DNA from: JAZGGS01 sp963749485
Lineage (GTDB): Bacteria > Bacteroidota > Ignavibacteria > Ignavibacteriales > Ignavibacteriaceae
Length of the DNA stretch: 64,000 nt
Assembly: GCA_963749485.1 (NCBI GenBank)
Contig: CAVVMV010000004.1
Coordinates: 62,001 to 126,000 of the forward strand
Reading direction: 5' to 3'
Each line of letters opens with the position of its first letter. The first letter of the stretch is position 1. The notes under the pieces were generated by a model. The model searched no databases, had not been told where the DNA came from, and saw nothing but the letters and a program-made list of their open reading frames with translations. Shown here piece by piece: positions 9,518 through 18,951 of the stretch. Position numbers and translations under genes: made by a program.

Positions 9518-9718
9518 ATGTTTGGTAACTTAGGCGCAGGCGAAATTATTTTAATCCTGCTGGTAATTTTAATCCTCTTTGGAGCTAAAAAAATACCCGA
9601 ACTGGCAAAAGGACTTGGCAAAGGAATGAGCGAGTTCAAAAAGGGATTGAAGGATGTTGAAAGTGAAATAAAAGATGCTGATAAAGATTCAAATAAAATT
9701 GATGATAAGAAAAGCTGA
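9518..9718 (+). CDS. tatA: Sec-independent translocase protein TatA/TatE
   Basis: An intact 66-residue protein: a short N-terminal membrane helix (GAGEIILILLVILILFG), the hinge and FGAKKIPELAKGLGKGM amphipathic helix, then an acidic, charged tail. TatA multimerises to move folded proteins across the inner membrane. A good ribosome site (AGAGG) precedes the ATG by 7 bases. No tatC lies nearby. A terminator follows. Confidence 0.95.
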   Translation: MFGNLGAGEIILILLVILILFGAKKIPELAKGLGKGMSEFKKGLKDVESEIKDADKDSNKIDDKKS

Positions 9719-9744
9719 ATTAATCTAAATATCCAATCAAGTTT

Positions 9745-9775
9745 AGCCGTTTCATTTTAAGGAACGGCTTTTTTA
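9745..9775 (+). terminator. Rho-independent terminator after tatA
   Basis: A 9-bp stem (AGCCGTTTC with GGAACGGCT, one G-T pair) and a 7-base loop are followed by six T residues. It ends the psd-to-tatA transcription unit. Confidence 0.8.
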
Positions 9776-9924
9776 ATGCTGCAAATAAACTCAACAATAC
9801 TCACTCTCTTCTAAGTATTATCTCTCTCTAATCAATTCTGTTCAAAAGATGATATTTCACCCAAAATCCTTAAATTTGAATTCTTAAATTTAAACCAGTT
9901 CTTCTAAAAGAGGGAAAACGATTT

Positions 9925-10902
9925 ATGAGCATATTAGTTGATAAAAAAACACGTCTTGTTGTCCAGGGAATTACAGGCAGCGAAGGTTCATTTCATACAG
10001 GGCAAATGGTTGAATATGGAACTAAAGTAGTTGCAGGTGTAACTCCCGGTAAAGGTGGAACTAAATTCGAAAATATTCCTATTTACAACACAGTTGAAGA
10101 TGCTGTAAAGGAACAGAAAGCAAACACTTCAATTATTTTTGTTCCACCGGCATTTGCTGCGGATGCAATTCTTGAAGCCGCTAATTCTGGAATTAAAGTT
10201 ATTATCTGTATTACGGAAGGGATTCCTGCTGCTGATATGGTGAAAGTTTATAATTCAATTAAAGAAAAAGATGTTAGCTCTTGTTGGACCAAATTGCCCG
10301 GGAGTTATTTCACCGGGTAAAGCTAAAGTTGGTATTATGCCCGGCTTCGTTCATAAAAAAGGAACGATTGGAATTGTATCGCGAAGCGGAACCTTAACTT
10401 ACGAAGCAGTTAAACAAATTGTTGATGTAGGTATGGGACAATCAACTGCAGTGGGAATTGGCGGCGATCCGGTTATTGGTTCACAATTTACAGATATTAT
10501 AAAATTATTTAATGAAGATGACTGAACCGAAGGAATTGTAATGATTGGTGAAATTGGTGGAACTGCAGAAGAAGAAGCTGCTGACTTCATAAAAAGAATG
10601 TTAAAAAACCAGTTGTTGGATTTATTGCAGGCAGAACTGCTCCTCCCGGAAGAAGAATGGGTCACGCAGGTGCTATTATTTCAGGTGGAAAAGGAACTGC
10701 CGCTGAAAAAATGTCAGCGATGAAAAAAGCAGGAATTAAAGTAGCCGAATCTCCTGCTGATATTGGAGTCACGATGTTAAAAGCAATTGAAAAACTTAAA
10801 AAGAAACCAAAGAAAAAAACTGCTGTAAAAAAATCCGCAGCAGCAAAGAAAGCAAAAGCAAAGAAAGAAGAAGAAGAAAAAATAATTATTCAATTAAATT
10901 AA
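9925..10902 (+). CDS. sucD: Succinyl-CoA synthetase alpha subunit, with frameshifts and an in-frame TGA
   Basis: The N-terminal CoA-binding domain begins MSILVDKKTRLVVQGITGSE. The ligase domain shows GPNCPGVISPGKAKVGIMPG, then SRSGTLTYEAV, and MGHAGAIISGGKGTAAEKM carries the His that is phosphorylated. Frame changes fall near 10290 and 10630, and an in-frame TGA at 10523-10525 (EDD-stop-TEGIVMIGEIGG) sits where the family has an ordinary residue. The enzyme is the TCA-cycle step giving ATP or GTP, with SucC as partner (not nearby). After the normal end (LKAIEKLKK) there is an unusual extra tail of about 30 residues, rich in Lys, Ala and Glu. Confidence 0.93.
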
Positions 10903-10921
10903 TTCTATTTTAATTTATTTA

Positions 10922-10948
10922 AAGCCCGCTTTGCCGGGCTTCAATTTT
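10922..10948 (+). terminator. Hairpin terminator after sucD
   Basis: Stem AAGCCCG / CGGGCTT with a 6-base loop, 20 bases after the sucD stop. The T-tract is weak (TCAATTTT), so termination may be partial before ndk. Confidence 0.65.
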
Positions 10949-10982
10949 AACTACGAGAACTGAAAAGAAAAGGAGTACAATA

Positions 10983-11414
10983 TTGGGAACTAAAACACTA
11001 GCAATTATTAAACCTGATGCAGTTGAAAATGGTTATACAGGAGAGATAATTTCGATGATCATTAAAGCTGGATTTAAAATTAAAGCTATGAAAATGACAA
11101 GGTTAACTGAATCATCCGCAAAAGGATTTTATGAAATTCATAAAGAACGACCATTCTTCGGCGAACTTGTAGAATATATGACTTCAGGTCCGTGCATTCC
11201 AATGGCGCTGGAAAGAGAGAATGCTGTGGAAGAGTATAGAAAACTTATTGGAGCAACAGATCCTGCAAAAGCTGATGAAGGAACTGTAAGAAAACTGTTT
11301 GCTAAAAATATTCAAGCCAACGCAGTACACGGTTCTGATTCTGATGAGAATGCTGCTATAGAGATTGCTCACTTTTTTTCGCGTAATGAACGCTTAAATA
11401 ATTTTACCGATTAA
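10983..11414 (+). CDS. ndk: Nucleoside diphosphate kinase
   Basis: An intact 143-residue protein of family length. It begins GTKTLAIIKPDAVENGYTGE and includes the active-site motif NAVHGSDSDENA, whose His carries the phosphate. The start is TTG at 10983, preceded by AGGAG at 8 bases. No ATG fits. It balances nucleoside triphosphate pools. It stands alone between a terminator and the NamZ-like gene. Confidence 0.97.
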   Translation: MGTKTLAIIKPDAVENGYTGEIISMIIKAGFKIKAMKMTRLTESSAKGFYEIHKERPFFGELVEYMTSGPCIPMALERENAVEEYRKLIGATDPAKADEGTVRKLFAKNIQANAVHGSDSDENAAIEIAHFFSRNERLNNFTD

Positions 11415-11476
11415 ATTTTTATATTAACACTTACAATCAGCCCAGCGAAGACAGGGCTATTCCATTTAATTTAATA

Positions 11477-12723
11477 ATGAAATTATCCATCACAATCATT
11501 CTTTTCTTACTTTCTAACTTCTGTGTTAAGCTGTGGGCAATCTTTACAAGATGAACAATTTTTGTTCGGCTCAGATGTTTTGATAAAGGAAAATCTTCAT
11601 TTACTGGATGGAGAAAGAGTTGGAATTGTATCAAATAAAAGTTCTGTGTTAATTAATGGAACTCATTTGATTGATACGCTTTTATCACTTGGAATAAATG
11701 TTACTGCGCTCTACTCTTTAGAACATGGCTTCAGCTTGGAGTTTGCTGATGGCGTTTTAATAAAAAATCCCGAAGAAAAAATAAAGAATATTCCTGTTCA
11801 TTCACTTTATGGAAAAGTTAAAAAGCCAACGGAAGAAATGCTCACAAATGTTGATATTATTTTATTTGATGTTCAGGATGTTGGCGCAAGATTTTACACT
11901 TACATTTCTTCAATGTTCTACATCTTACAGGCAGCTGCAGAAAATAATATTAAGGTTATAATACTTAGATCGCCCTAATCCCATTGGAGGAGTTGTAGTT
12001 GATGGACCAGTTCTTATTGATAAATACAAATCGTTTTTTGGTATTGCTCCAATTCCTATCCTCCACGGAATGACAATTGGAGAGCTGGCAATGTTATTTG
12101 CCACAGAAAATTATATTAATATCAATTCAATTCTGGATCTTATTGTTGTTAAAATGAATGGATGGGAAAGAAATAATTATTGGGATGACTTAAATTTAAC
12201 CTGGCTTCCTACTTCACCTAATATTCCCACTTTCGAAACTGCACTGGTTTACCCGGGGACTTGTTTAATTGAAGGTACAAATATTTCAGAAGGAAGAGGA
12301 ACTGAAAATCCCTTCCTTACAATTGGAGCACCATTTATTAATCCTGATAACCTGATAAGTGAATTAAAATCGATAAATCAAGTGGAATCATACTCTCCCC
12401 TGTTGAAGTTTGTTCCAGAAGAGATTTAAGGGAAAGCGGTTAATCCAAAATTTGAAGGTGAGAAATGTTACGGGATTAATATTAAGGTAACAGATAAAAC
12501 AAAATTTGGTGCAATTGATTTTGGGCTAAAACTGGTTTACACTTTACACAAATTATATCCTGATGAATTTGAATTCAGAGAGAATCATTTTGATTTGCTT
12601 ACAGGAACTAATAAGATTAGGTTATCAATTGAAAAGGGTGATTCTCCGGATCATATAAAAAAATTATGGCAGGAAGATTTAAATAATTTTAAAAAGATTA
12701 GAAACAAATACTTACTATATTGA
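11477..12723 (+). CDS. NamZ-like (DUF1343) exo-beta-N-acetylmuramidase lipoprotein, frameshifted, with an in-frame TAA
   Basis: The reconstructed protein starts MKLSITIILFLLSNF and has a lipobox VLSC after a frame change near 11518. DUF1343 landmarks follow: LLDGERVGIVSNKSS, YSLEHGF, VDIILFDVQDVGARFYTYIS (about 120-140), then after another shift near 11968 DRPNPIGG..VDGPVL, HGMTIGELA, WLPTSPNIP and YPGTCLIEGTNISEGRGTENP. An in-frame TAA at 12427-12429 precedes GKAVNPKFEGEKCYGI, a conserved stretch, so the gene continues to 12723. The characterised family member NamZ removes terminal MurNAc from peptidoglycan fragments, so a cell-wall recycling role is likely. Confidence 0.85.
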
Positions 12724-12730
12724 GGAAAAA

Positions 12731-13780
12731 ATGTACAGATACACGATAATTATTTTAGCATTAGCAATGCTCTTATTTGGCTGTGATAATAAAAAACCAG
12801 CCGAAGAGCAAACAGAAGAAATTAATCTTACGCAGGTTGATAGTTCTGATCTTGTTACCACAGAAGTAGAAGATGAAGATGAATTTTTCTTTTTCAGATA
12901 TAAATTTAATGAGGGTGAATCATTAAACTACAGGTTAACGGTTATTTCTCAATCAGAACAAAATATTGTGGCTGATACTTCCATTTCTCAATCGTTCAAT
13001 CAGACTGTTAAATATGCAATAAATTTCCAGGTTATAGAATTAGATGAAGATAGCGTAGCAGAACTGAAGTGCACAATTACTGCTGTTAACCTGGATGCAA
13101 GTTTAAATGGTGAGCTTATTTCTTATAAATCCGGCTCTACTTTGGATTCTCTGGATGTAATAAAGTTTGCAGAATATGAATCCTTAGTTAATAACCAGTT
13201 TCGCTTAAGAGTAAACTCTTTAGGTGAGGTTGCAGATGTTTACAGAGTTGATAAAATATTCAACAAATATCTCGATCTTCGGGGCATGCAGGATTCTCTT
13301 AACACAGACCAAAAAGAGGCAGTAAAAAATGATTTGCTTAACGCTGTGTTAAAACCTCTTATGGGACAAATTTTCAGGGTGATGCCTGCCAAACAAATGG
13401 GTAAAGATTCAAGCTGGACTTATTCAAAAGCAGCTATTCCTATGATGGTCTTCCAGGTAGAGTACCATAACATTTATAAAGTTGAAAACCTGGAATTACT
13501 TGATGGCGAAAAGCTAGCAGTTATAAATGGAACTATGAGTACAAAAATAACCGGTGATCCAAATTACAGCGAGCAGGGAATTAGTTACGTATTCGAAAAA
13601 CCGGTATCATCTGCAGGCGGTAAGGTTTATTTTAACCTTGATAAAGGATTAGTACAGAAGAGTAAAACAGAAACAAGATTGGAAACAGCTTACACAATGG
13701 AAATGCCGTCTCCGCAAGGTTTGATGAAAGGCAGTACAAAAGAAGTAATAATTAACAAAAATATTTTAGAGCTGTTGTAA
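12731..13780 (+). CDS. Predicted lipoprotein, unknown function
   Basis: An intact 349-residue protein with a lipoprotein signal (MYRYTIIILALAMLLFGC, Cys at 18), an acidic linker (EEQTEEINLTQVDSSD) and a large, strand-rich domain beginning FFFRYKFNEGESLNYRLTV. The repeated alternation and the KGLVQKSKTETRLETAYTM C-terminal strand recall the DUF6263-type secreted proteins, but this assignment is tentative. It starts 7 bp after the NamZ-like gene, so both may be expressed together. Function unknown. Confidence 0.75.
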   Translation: MYRYTIIILALAMLLFGCDNKKPAEEQTEEINLTQVDSSDLVTTEVEDEDEFFFFRYKFNEGESLNYRLTVISQSEQNIVADTSISQSFNQTVKYAINFQVIELDEDSVAELKCTITAVNLDASLNGELISYKSGSTLDSLDVIKFAEYESLVNNQFRLRVNSLGEVADVYRVDKIFNKYLDLRGMQDSLNTDQKEAVKNDLLNAVLKPLMGQIFRVMPAKQMGKDSSWTYSKAAIPMMVFQVEYHNIYKVENLELLDGEKLAVINGTMSTKITGDPNYSEQGISYVFEKPVSSAGGKVYFNLDKGLVQKSKTETRLETAYTMEMPSPQGLMKGSTKEVIINKNILELL

Positions 13781-13784
13781 ATAA

Positions 13785-13813
13785 TAAAGGTCGGGTTGTT
13801 CGCCCGACCTTTA
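13785..13813. terminator. Bidirectional terminator between convergent genes
   Basis: A perfect 11-bp inverted repeat (TAAAGGTCGGG / CCCGACCTTTA) with a 7-base loop lies between the stops of two convergent genes. A/T-rich flanks on both sides would let it act on both strands. Confidence 0.85.
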
Positions 13814-13831
13814 TGTGAACTAAATTTTTTA

Positions 13832-15085
13832 TTATTTCATCAAGATCATCTTCTTAGTCTCAACATTATTTCCTGTTTGCAGTATGTAGAAGTAAACACC
13901 GCTGTTAATATTTGCAGCGCTGAATTCCACATTATGTGAACCTGCTACAAGGTCAGAATTAATTAATGTTGCAACTTCCTGTCCAAGAACATCAAATACT
14001 TTCAAGCTAACTTTAGAATCTACAGCTAAGCTGAAGTCTATTCTTGTGCTTGGGTTAAAAGGATTCGGATAGTTCTGCTCTAAGGCAAATACATCAGGTA
14101 TTGTAACTTCAACCTGAATTTCATCGGAGTATTCGAACGTACCATCTAGATCTATTTGTTTCAGCCTGTATGTATAATATCCTGATTGCACACCAACATC
14201 GGTGAAACTGTAGCTTCGTGGTTCAGTTGTTGTACCAAAGCCGGGCACAAATCCTATTGCCTCATATTCTCCGTCTGATTTTTTCTCTACCTGGAATCCG
14301 CTGTTGTTAATCTCAGTTGCAGTTTCCCAGTTTAAGGTAACATCATTATCGTTTACAGAAGCAGTAAATGATACAAGTTCTACGGGAACGAGTTCGTCGT
14401 ATTGAATCTCACCGACGAGTCCGCGCGAAGCGAAGACACTACCGCCGGTTGTGAATGGTGCACTACGCCCTTCTCCGGTGATCAGGGTCAGATTTGTATC
14501 GGCAAAAACCTGGAATGGTGGTGCTCCTTGTCCAAAGTAACGTGGACCCGCATCTGTAAACAGCATTGCCATACCCACTGTATCACCCGGGTTAAGAGAG
14601 ATAACGGGAGTGGCAAAGAGTAATGAAACACCATCGGGACCTACTGCACCCTGAGTGACAGGGACAGTGCCAAGTGAGGTCCAACCGGAAGGATCGCTGC
14701 CAGGTCCTCCCAAGGCAGTTCCAGAACGTGTAAAGAATTCAACGGTAAAACTAGCACTGGCTAATGCGCTGCTGGCGGTTGTCATACCAGTGATTGTGAC
14801 CCAACGAGGACCTGCAATGAGGTCAGAGAAAATGGCCCAACCGGGTGATCCGCCGTTGTTTGCCGGGGGAGGATTTGCAATAAGTATATGGCTGCCTGAC
14901 TCGTCACCAGCATTGGTTTGTGTTGGCTCCTGGACTAGCAAACCACCATTATTGAAGGTTTTTGATGACTCTTGGTCAAGCATACTGTCATATACATCAC
15001 TATCTATGGTTACTATTGCCTCCTGGGCAAACACAATGCCATATGCAAGAAGCAAAGATAAGAGAGCAGTACAAATTAGTTTCAT
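13832..15085 (-). CDS. Secreted protein with a T9SS type A C-terminal sorting domain
   Basis: An intact 417-residue protein with a signal peptide (MKLICTALLSLLLAYGIVFA), an N-terminal domain of about 200 residues rich in Gly, Ser and Pro (SHILIANPPPANNGGSPGWA, RWVTITGMTTASSALASASF), and a linking Fn3-like domain (VELVSFTASVNDNDVTLNWE...ERSYSFTDVG-like). The sorting domain runs from about 335 (ALEQNYPNPFNPSTRIDFSL) to the end (ETKKMILMK). The T9SS system recognises this C-terminus and exports or anchors the protein at the cell surface. The N-terminal half is clearly more GC-rich than neighbouring genes, which may mean transfer or domain shuffling. Function of that domain unknown. Confidence 0.9.
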   Translation of the reverse strand: MKLICTALLSLLLAYGIVFAQEAIVTIDSDVYDSMLDQESSKTFNNGGLLVQEPTQTNAGDESGSHILIANPPPANNGGSPGWAIFSDLIAGPRWVTITGMTTASSALASASFTVEFFTRSGTALGGPGSDPSGWTSLGTVPVTQGAVGPDGVSLLFATPVISLNPGDTVGMAMLFTDAGPRYFGQGAPPFQVFADTNLTLITGEGRSAPFTTGGSVFASRGLVGEIQYDELVPVELVSFTASVNDNDVTLNWETATEINNSGFQVEKKSDGEYEAIGFVPGFGTTTEPRSYSFTDVGVQSGYYTYRLKQIDLDGTFEYSDEIQVEVTIPDVFALEQNYPNPFNPSTRIDFSLAVDSKVSLKVFDVLGQEVATLINSDLVAGSHNVEFSAANINSGVYFYILQTGNNVETKKMILMK

Positions 15086-15410
15086 AGGATTCTCCTTTAT
15101 TTGGTTTCCAATATTATATATTACTCTAAACCTCAGGGGAATGAATTATGGTAAGAATATTCTGAAATGTTCTGTAATCCGATCCATAACCTCGCCCTAA
15201 GGTGTAGAGAACAACTACTATTTTAAAATGCAAATTTTAACAGTAAGAGTCAAGAAAAATAAACTTAACGAACGGCTACAGTTGGTGATTGGCAAGTAAT
15301 AAATAATAAGTTGTACTCTTAAGAAATGGAGATTTCGATTCTAGGTTATGGTAAGTAGTAGTAACTAATTATGAAAATGTTATTACTTTTACGGCAACAA
15401 CATTATCTAT
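15086..15410. other. Intergenic region, no gene seen
   Basis: These 325 bases lie between two minus-strand genes. They contain the ribosome site (AGGAGA on the minus strand) for the T9SS cargo gene and A/T-rich sequence. No convincing small gene, RNA or terminator was found. Confidence 0.5.
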
Positions 15411-16754
15411 TCAAATTTTATCAGTTGAGGTTTTAATCTCTCTAACAACAACCCGTATTCCTTCAACTTCAATTACTTCAATATTGCTCCCCTTCTCAAT
15501 AAATTCTGAATCGGTAACAACATCCACACGCTTGCCATCAATTTCGGCAGTGCCGGAAGGACGAAGATCAGTAAGCGCTTTTCCTGTTTTACCAACTCAT
15601 ATCTTCTGAAGTAGTAGTGAGATACAAATCCTTCTTCGGATTTTTCTTCAACAGAAAGAACAAACTTTTTGAATATGGTTGTCCTTGGAAGAAATTTTGC
15701 AAGTACAATTATTAAAATTATAGAAAGTACCAGCGCAACTGTAAGTTGAATTATTGCCATAGAAACTGCCCTCATATCTAAAAATGGATCTGCTCCAACC
15801 AATGCCAGGAAGAGCGATGCAATGATAAGTAAAATTCCGCCAATACCGGCAATTCCAAATCCGGGAATTACAAATACTTCAAGTAAAATTAAACCCAAAC
15901 CTACAATAAACATAAGTATTTCAACAATTGATGCAAGCTGCAGAATGTAGGATGAACCAAAAAACAAAGTAAGTGCAAGTACACCAGCAGTACCGGGGAC
16001 ACCCCAACCGGGGGATTTTATTTCAGCAAACAAACCAAAAAATCCAATCATAATTAAGATGGATGAAATGATAGGATTGTTAAGAAATCTTACAACATCT
16101 TCTGCCCAGTTAGAGCGTTCTACAACCGATTTTGCACCAGCGAGATCAAAATACTTAAGCACTTCATCCATATTTTCGAGCAAGGTGTCCGCTATCCCGT
16201 ATTTATAGGATTCATTAGCTGTTAAAGTTACAAGCTTCGTGGAATCAACAAGCCCTTCAATTATAAATGTTTCATCAACCATTCCTTGCGCAATATCGGT
16301 TCTTCTTCCATTTCTTTCAGCAGTAGATCTCATCTCGGAGCGCATGTAGGATTGATACTTTTCACCTTGTTTTTCACCTGTTTGATCAACAACAGTAGCG
16401 GCGCCTATGGAGCTTCCGGGAACCATAACAATTTTATCACACGAAATTGCAATTAGTGCACCAGCAGAAATAGCGCGGTTATTAATAAATGCGATGGTAA
16501 GCAAATCAGTTCCAATGATGGCATCTTTTATCTGTGTAGCGGCATCCACCCTTCCGCCAAATGTATTTATCTTGAAAATAATTGCATCAGCTCCAGCATT
16601 TTCTGCATCAGAAACAACACGCGAAACATAAGGAGCAAGACCCTAAATCGATATCTCCTTCAATAAAAGCTATGTAAACTTTTTGTTGTGCAAGTGATGA
16701 ACTTACTAAGAAGAGAATTATGATAAGAAATTTTAATGAAGTTTTCAATTTCAC
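15411..16754 (-). CDS. NfeD-family membrane-bound serine protease (ClpP class), frameshifted
   Basis: The GTG start at 16754 gives a signal peptide (KTSLKFLIIILFLVSSSLAQ). A frame change near 16645 leads into the ClpP-like domain with FGGRVDAATQI and the Ser nucleophile region AISAGALIAISCDKIVMVPG. Four or five membrane helices follow (for example ILIMIGFFGLFAEIKSPGWG and ILLEVFVIPGFGIAGIGGIL). A second shift near 15595 restores the C-terminal OB-fold (GKALTDLRPSGTAEIDGKRV), ending at 15411. Long NfeD proteins are thought to act with SPFH/stomatin partners at membranes. No partner gene is adjacent. Confidence 0.88.
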
Positions 16755-16869
16755 TCCGATTAATAAAAAGTAATTTTTTGAAGAAGATCTTTACAACACA
16801 AGGCTGTTAAACTAACTAATCAATTACAAAAATATATTTATCTCCCGTAAATAAAAACCTTATTATTTA

Positions 16870-16917
16870 TAAAACAAAAATGGCTTTAGCTAAAGTATAA
16901 CACTTTAACCAAAGCCA
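16870..16917 (-). terminator. Terminator after tgt-yajC
   Basis: Inverted repeat TGGCTTTAGCTAAAGT / ACTTTAACCAAAGCCA (16881-16917, two mismatches). Read on the minus strand it is followed by ATTTTTGTTTT, and it lies 40 bases after the yajC stop. Confidence 0.75.
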
Positions 16918-16956
16918 CAAAATTGCACAGCTTAAAACCTGCAGTTACAAGTTAAA

Positions 16957-17274
16957 TTATTCTCCCTTTTTAGCTGTAACTGTAGTAATAGCAGATCTTT
17001 CAACCTTCATTTTAAGGTTATCACTAACCTGCAGAAGAGCGGTTTTTTCATCCAGCCCTGCAATAATACCATGAACCCCGCCGCTTGTAATAACCTTATC
17101 ACCTTTTTCAAGGTTAGATAGAAGTTTATTTCTTTCCTTGGCTTTCTTCTGCTGCGGTCTTATTATCATAAAATAAAAGATTAAAAAGATAGCACCAAAC
17201 ATTATAAGCGTACTTACTAAACTTCCGCTTCCGCCTTCACCGCCCTGCTGACCCATTGCAAATAGTAGTTCCAA
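16957..17274 (-). CDS. yajC: Preprotein translocase accessory subunit YajC
   Basis: An intact 105-residue protein with one N-terminal membrane helix (LIMFGAIFLIFYFMIIRPQQ) followed by KKAKERNKLLSNLEKGDKVI, TSGGVHGIIAGL and a short strand-rich tail, the family layout. It associates with SecDF at the Sec translocon. The start directly abuts the tgt stop, the common tgt-yajC arrangement. The ATG at 17274 is five codons before MGQQGGEGG, so the start could be slightly downstream. Confidence 0.96.
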   Translation of the reverse strand: MELLFAMGQQGGEGGSGSLVSTLIMFGAIFLIFYFMIIRPQQKKAKERNKLLSNLEKGDKVITSGGVHGIIAGLDEKTALLQVSDNLKMKVERSAITTVTAKKGE

Positions 17275-18441
17275 TTATTCCTCCGGATTAATATTATTTT
17301 TTATTGATATTTTATTAACAATTTCATTTTTCCATTCTACAAAGATACCTTCTTTTATCTTCCCACGTGCAGTTTTCATTAACTCAAGATAAAAATGAAG
17401 ATTATGTATGCTAGCTAATTCGAGAGCAAGAATTTCACCTGCGTTAAATAAATGCCTTAAATAAGCTCTCGAATAATTTGTGCAGGTATAACAATCGCAA
17501 TCTTCATCAACCTTTGTAAAATCATCTTTATAATTTGAATTTCTTACTGAAATAACTCCGTTCCAGGTAAAGAGTATTGCATGCCTTGCATTACGTGTTG
17601 GCATAACGCAGTCAAACATATCTATACCGCGTTCAATTGATTCCAATAAGTTTTCAGGTCTGCCAACACCCATCAAATATCTTGGTTTTTCTTCAGGCAT
17701 AAAATCAGTTGTGAAGTCAGTCAGTTCATACATTTCTTTTGTCGGTTCACCAACTGCAAGTCCGCCAATTGCATAGCCATCAAAATCCAAATTTACTAAA
17801 TCTTTCGCAGATCGTTCGCGCAAATCTTTATAAACACTTCCCTGTATAATTCCGAAAAGATATTGCTCTTTTCCATACAACGGTTTTGTTTTTTCAAAAG
17901 CTTCTTTATTCAGCACAGCCCAATCGCTTGTAAGCTTTGTAGAATTAACTGCATAATCATATTCACAAGGATAAGGTGTACACTCATCAAGAACCATCAT
18001 TATATCCGAGCCAATGCTTCTTTGTATTTCAATCACTTTTTGCGGAGTGAAGAAATGTTTTGAGCCATCGAGGTGAGAACTGAATTCAACACCATCAGGT
18101 TTAAGTTTTCGCAAATCGGATAAACTAAAAACCTGGTAACCGCCGCTGTCTGTAAGAATCGGTTTTTCCCAATTCATAAATTTGTGCAAACCGCCGGCAC
18201 TTTCAAGAATTTCTGTTCCGGGTCTTAAATAAAGATGATAAGTATTTGAAAGAACAATTTGAGCTTTTATATCCTGCTCAAGGTAATTTTGATTTACAGC
18301 TTTAACCGTTCCCTGTGTGCCAACCGGCATAAATATAGGAGTTTCTACTTTACCGTGATCGGTCTCAAAATATCCTGCTCGTGCTTTGCTTTTACTATCT
18401 TTTGCTTCAATTGTAAAATTTAACAATCCCGGTATGCTCAC
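17275..18441 (-). CDS. tgt: Queuine tRNA-ribosyltransferase
   Basis: An intact 388-residue protein of normal length. It has the substrate-binding region PILTDSGGYQVFSLSDLRKL, the nucleophile Asp region GIDMFDCVMPTRNARHA (about 268-284), and the zinc site CDCYTC...H near residues 318-350. It exchanges guanine 34 for a queuosine precursor in tRNAs with GUN anticodons. It forms an operon with yajC. Confidence 0.97.
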   Translation of the reverse strand: MSIPGLLNFTIEAKDSKSKARAGYFETDHGKVETPIFMPVGTQGTVKAVNQNYLEQDIKAQIVLSNTYHLYLRPGTEILESAGGLHKFMNWEKPILTDSGGYQVFSLSDLRKLKPDGVEFSSHLDGSKHFFTPQKVIEIQRSIGSDIMMVLDECTPYPCEYDYAVNSTKLTSDWAVLNKEAFEKTKPLYGKEQYLFGIIQGSVYKDLRERSAKDLVNLDFDGYAIGGLAVGEPTKEMYELTDFTTDFMPEEKPRYLMGVGRPENLLESIERGIDMFDCVMPTRNARHAILFTWNGVISVRNSNYKDDFTKVDEDCDCYTCTNYSRAYLRHLFNAGEILALELASIHNLHFYLELMKTARGKIKEGIFVEWKNEIVNKISIKNNINPEE

Positions 18442-18467
18442 TCTTTTCTGAAATCAAGGGTACAAAT

Positions 18468-18946
18468 TTAAGGGAAAATAGGGGAAGGGGCAAAGAGGCT
18501 TAGGATTCTTAACAAGGGATGATTGGCACAGGATAATAATTCTAATTCTAAAAACTTTCCTTTCTCCTCTTCAGTTGGAATTCTGCAAACTTCTTTCTTA
18601 CCAAAAAATTTATACCTGTTTTTGGCAATCAGATCATAAAAAAAATCTCTGATGGGTTTTGGCAGAGAAGATGAAAGGATAAAATAATTTTACAACACTT
18701 TTTAATTTTCCAGCAATCATTAATGCAGCAGTTGATTTTGTAAAGTAGTTTTCACCATCAATCAAAATAAAAGTATCAAAACTTGTATCTGCTTAAATCA
18801 AATTTTTTAAGTAGCTCCTGTCCTGCTTCAGATTGCAAGGCAGCAAATCTGAAAAGATCATTTTTATCTCTTGCCAAGATAAAATTCACCCAGTAATTGC
18901 AAAAATTGCAAACACCATCAAATAAAATTACCTGGTGATCTTTCAA
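18468..18946 (-). CDS. DCC-family (DUF393) thiol-disulfide oxidoreductase-like protein, frameshifted
   Basis: From a TTG at 18946 the frame reads KDHQVILFDGVCNFCNYWVN, containing the family motif DGVCxxC. FAALQSEAGQELLKKFDLS follows. A frame change near 18785 gives SFDTFILIDGENYFTKSTAA, another near 18675 gives PKPIRDFFYDLIAKNRYKFF, and the last part reads KKEVCRIPTEEEKG. This is the DCC pattern throughout, in about 158 residues. Members are small, thioredoxin-like and of unclear substrate. The gene starts 6 bp after the stop of the CBS/CorC gene, so it is likely co-transcribed with it. Confidence 0.82.
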
Positions 18947-18951
18947 TTAGT

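Noticed and set aside
9800..9924. Possible small gene or RNA between the tatA terminator and sucD
   Set aside because: Short, A/T-rich and without a start plus ribosome site that would support a gene. It more likely contains the sucD promoter.
10523..10525. TGA in sucD as a selenocysteine or stop-recoding codon
   Set aside because: The site is not a conserved Cys or redox residue and no SECIS-like hairpin was seen. A base error is simpler.
14402..15200. Long plus-strand frames opposite the T9SS cargo gene
   Set aside because: The minus-strand gene has a signal peptide, Fn3-like and sorting domains. The opposite frames arise from its GC-rich codons.
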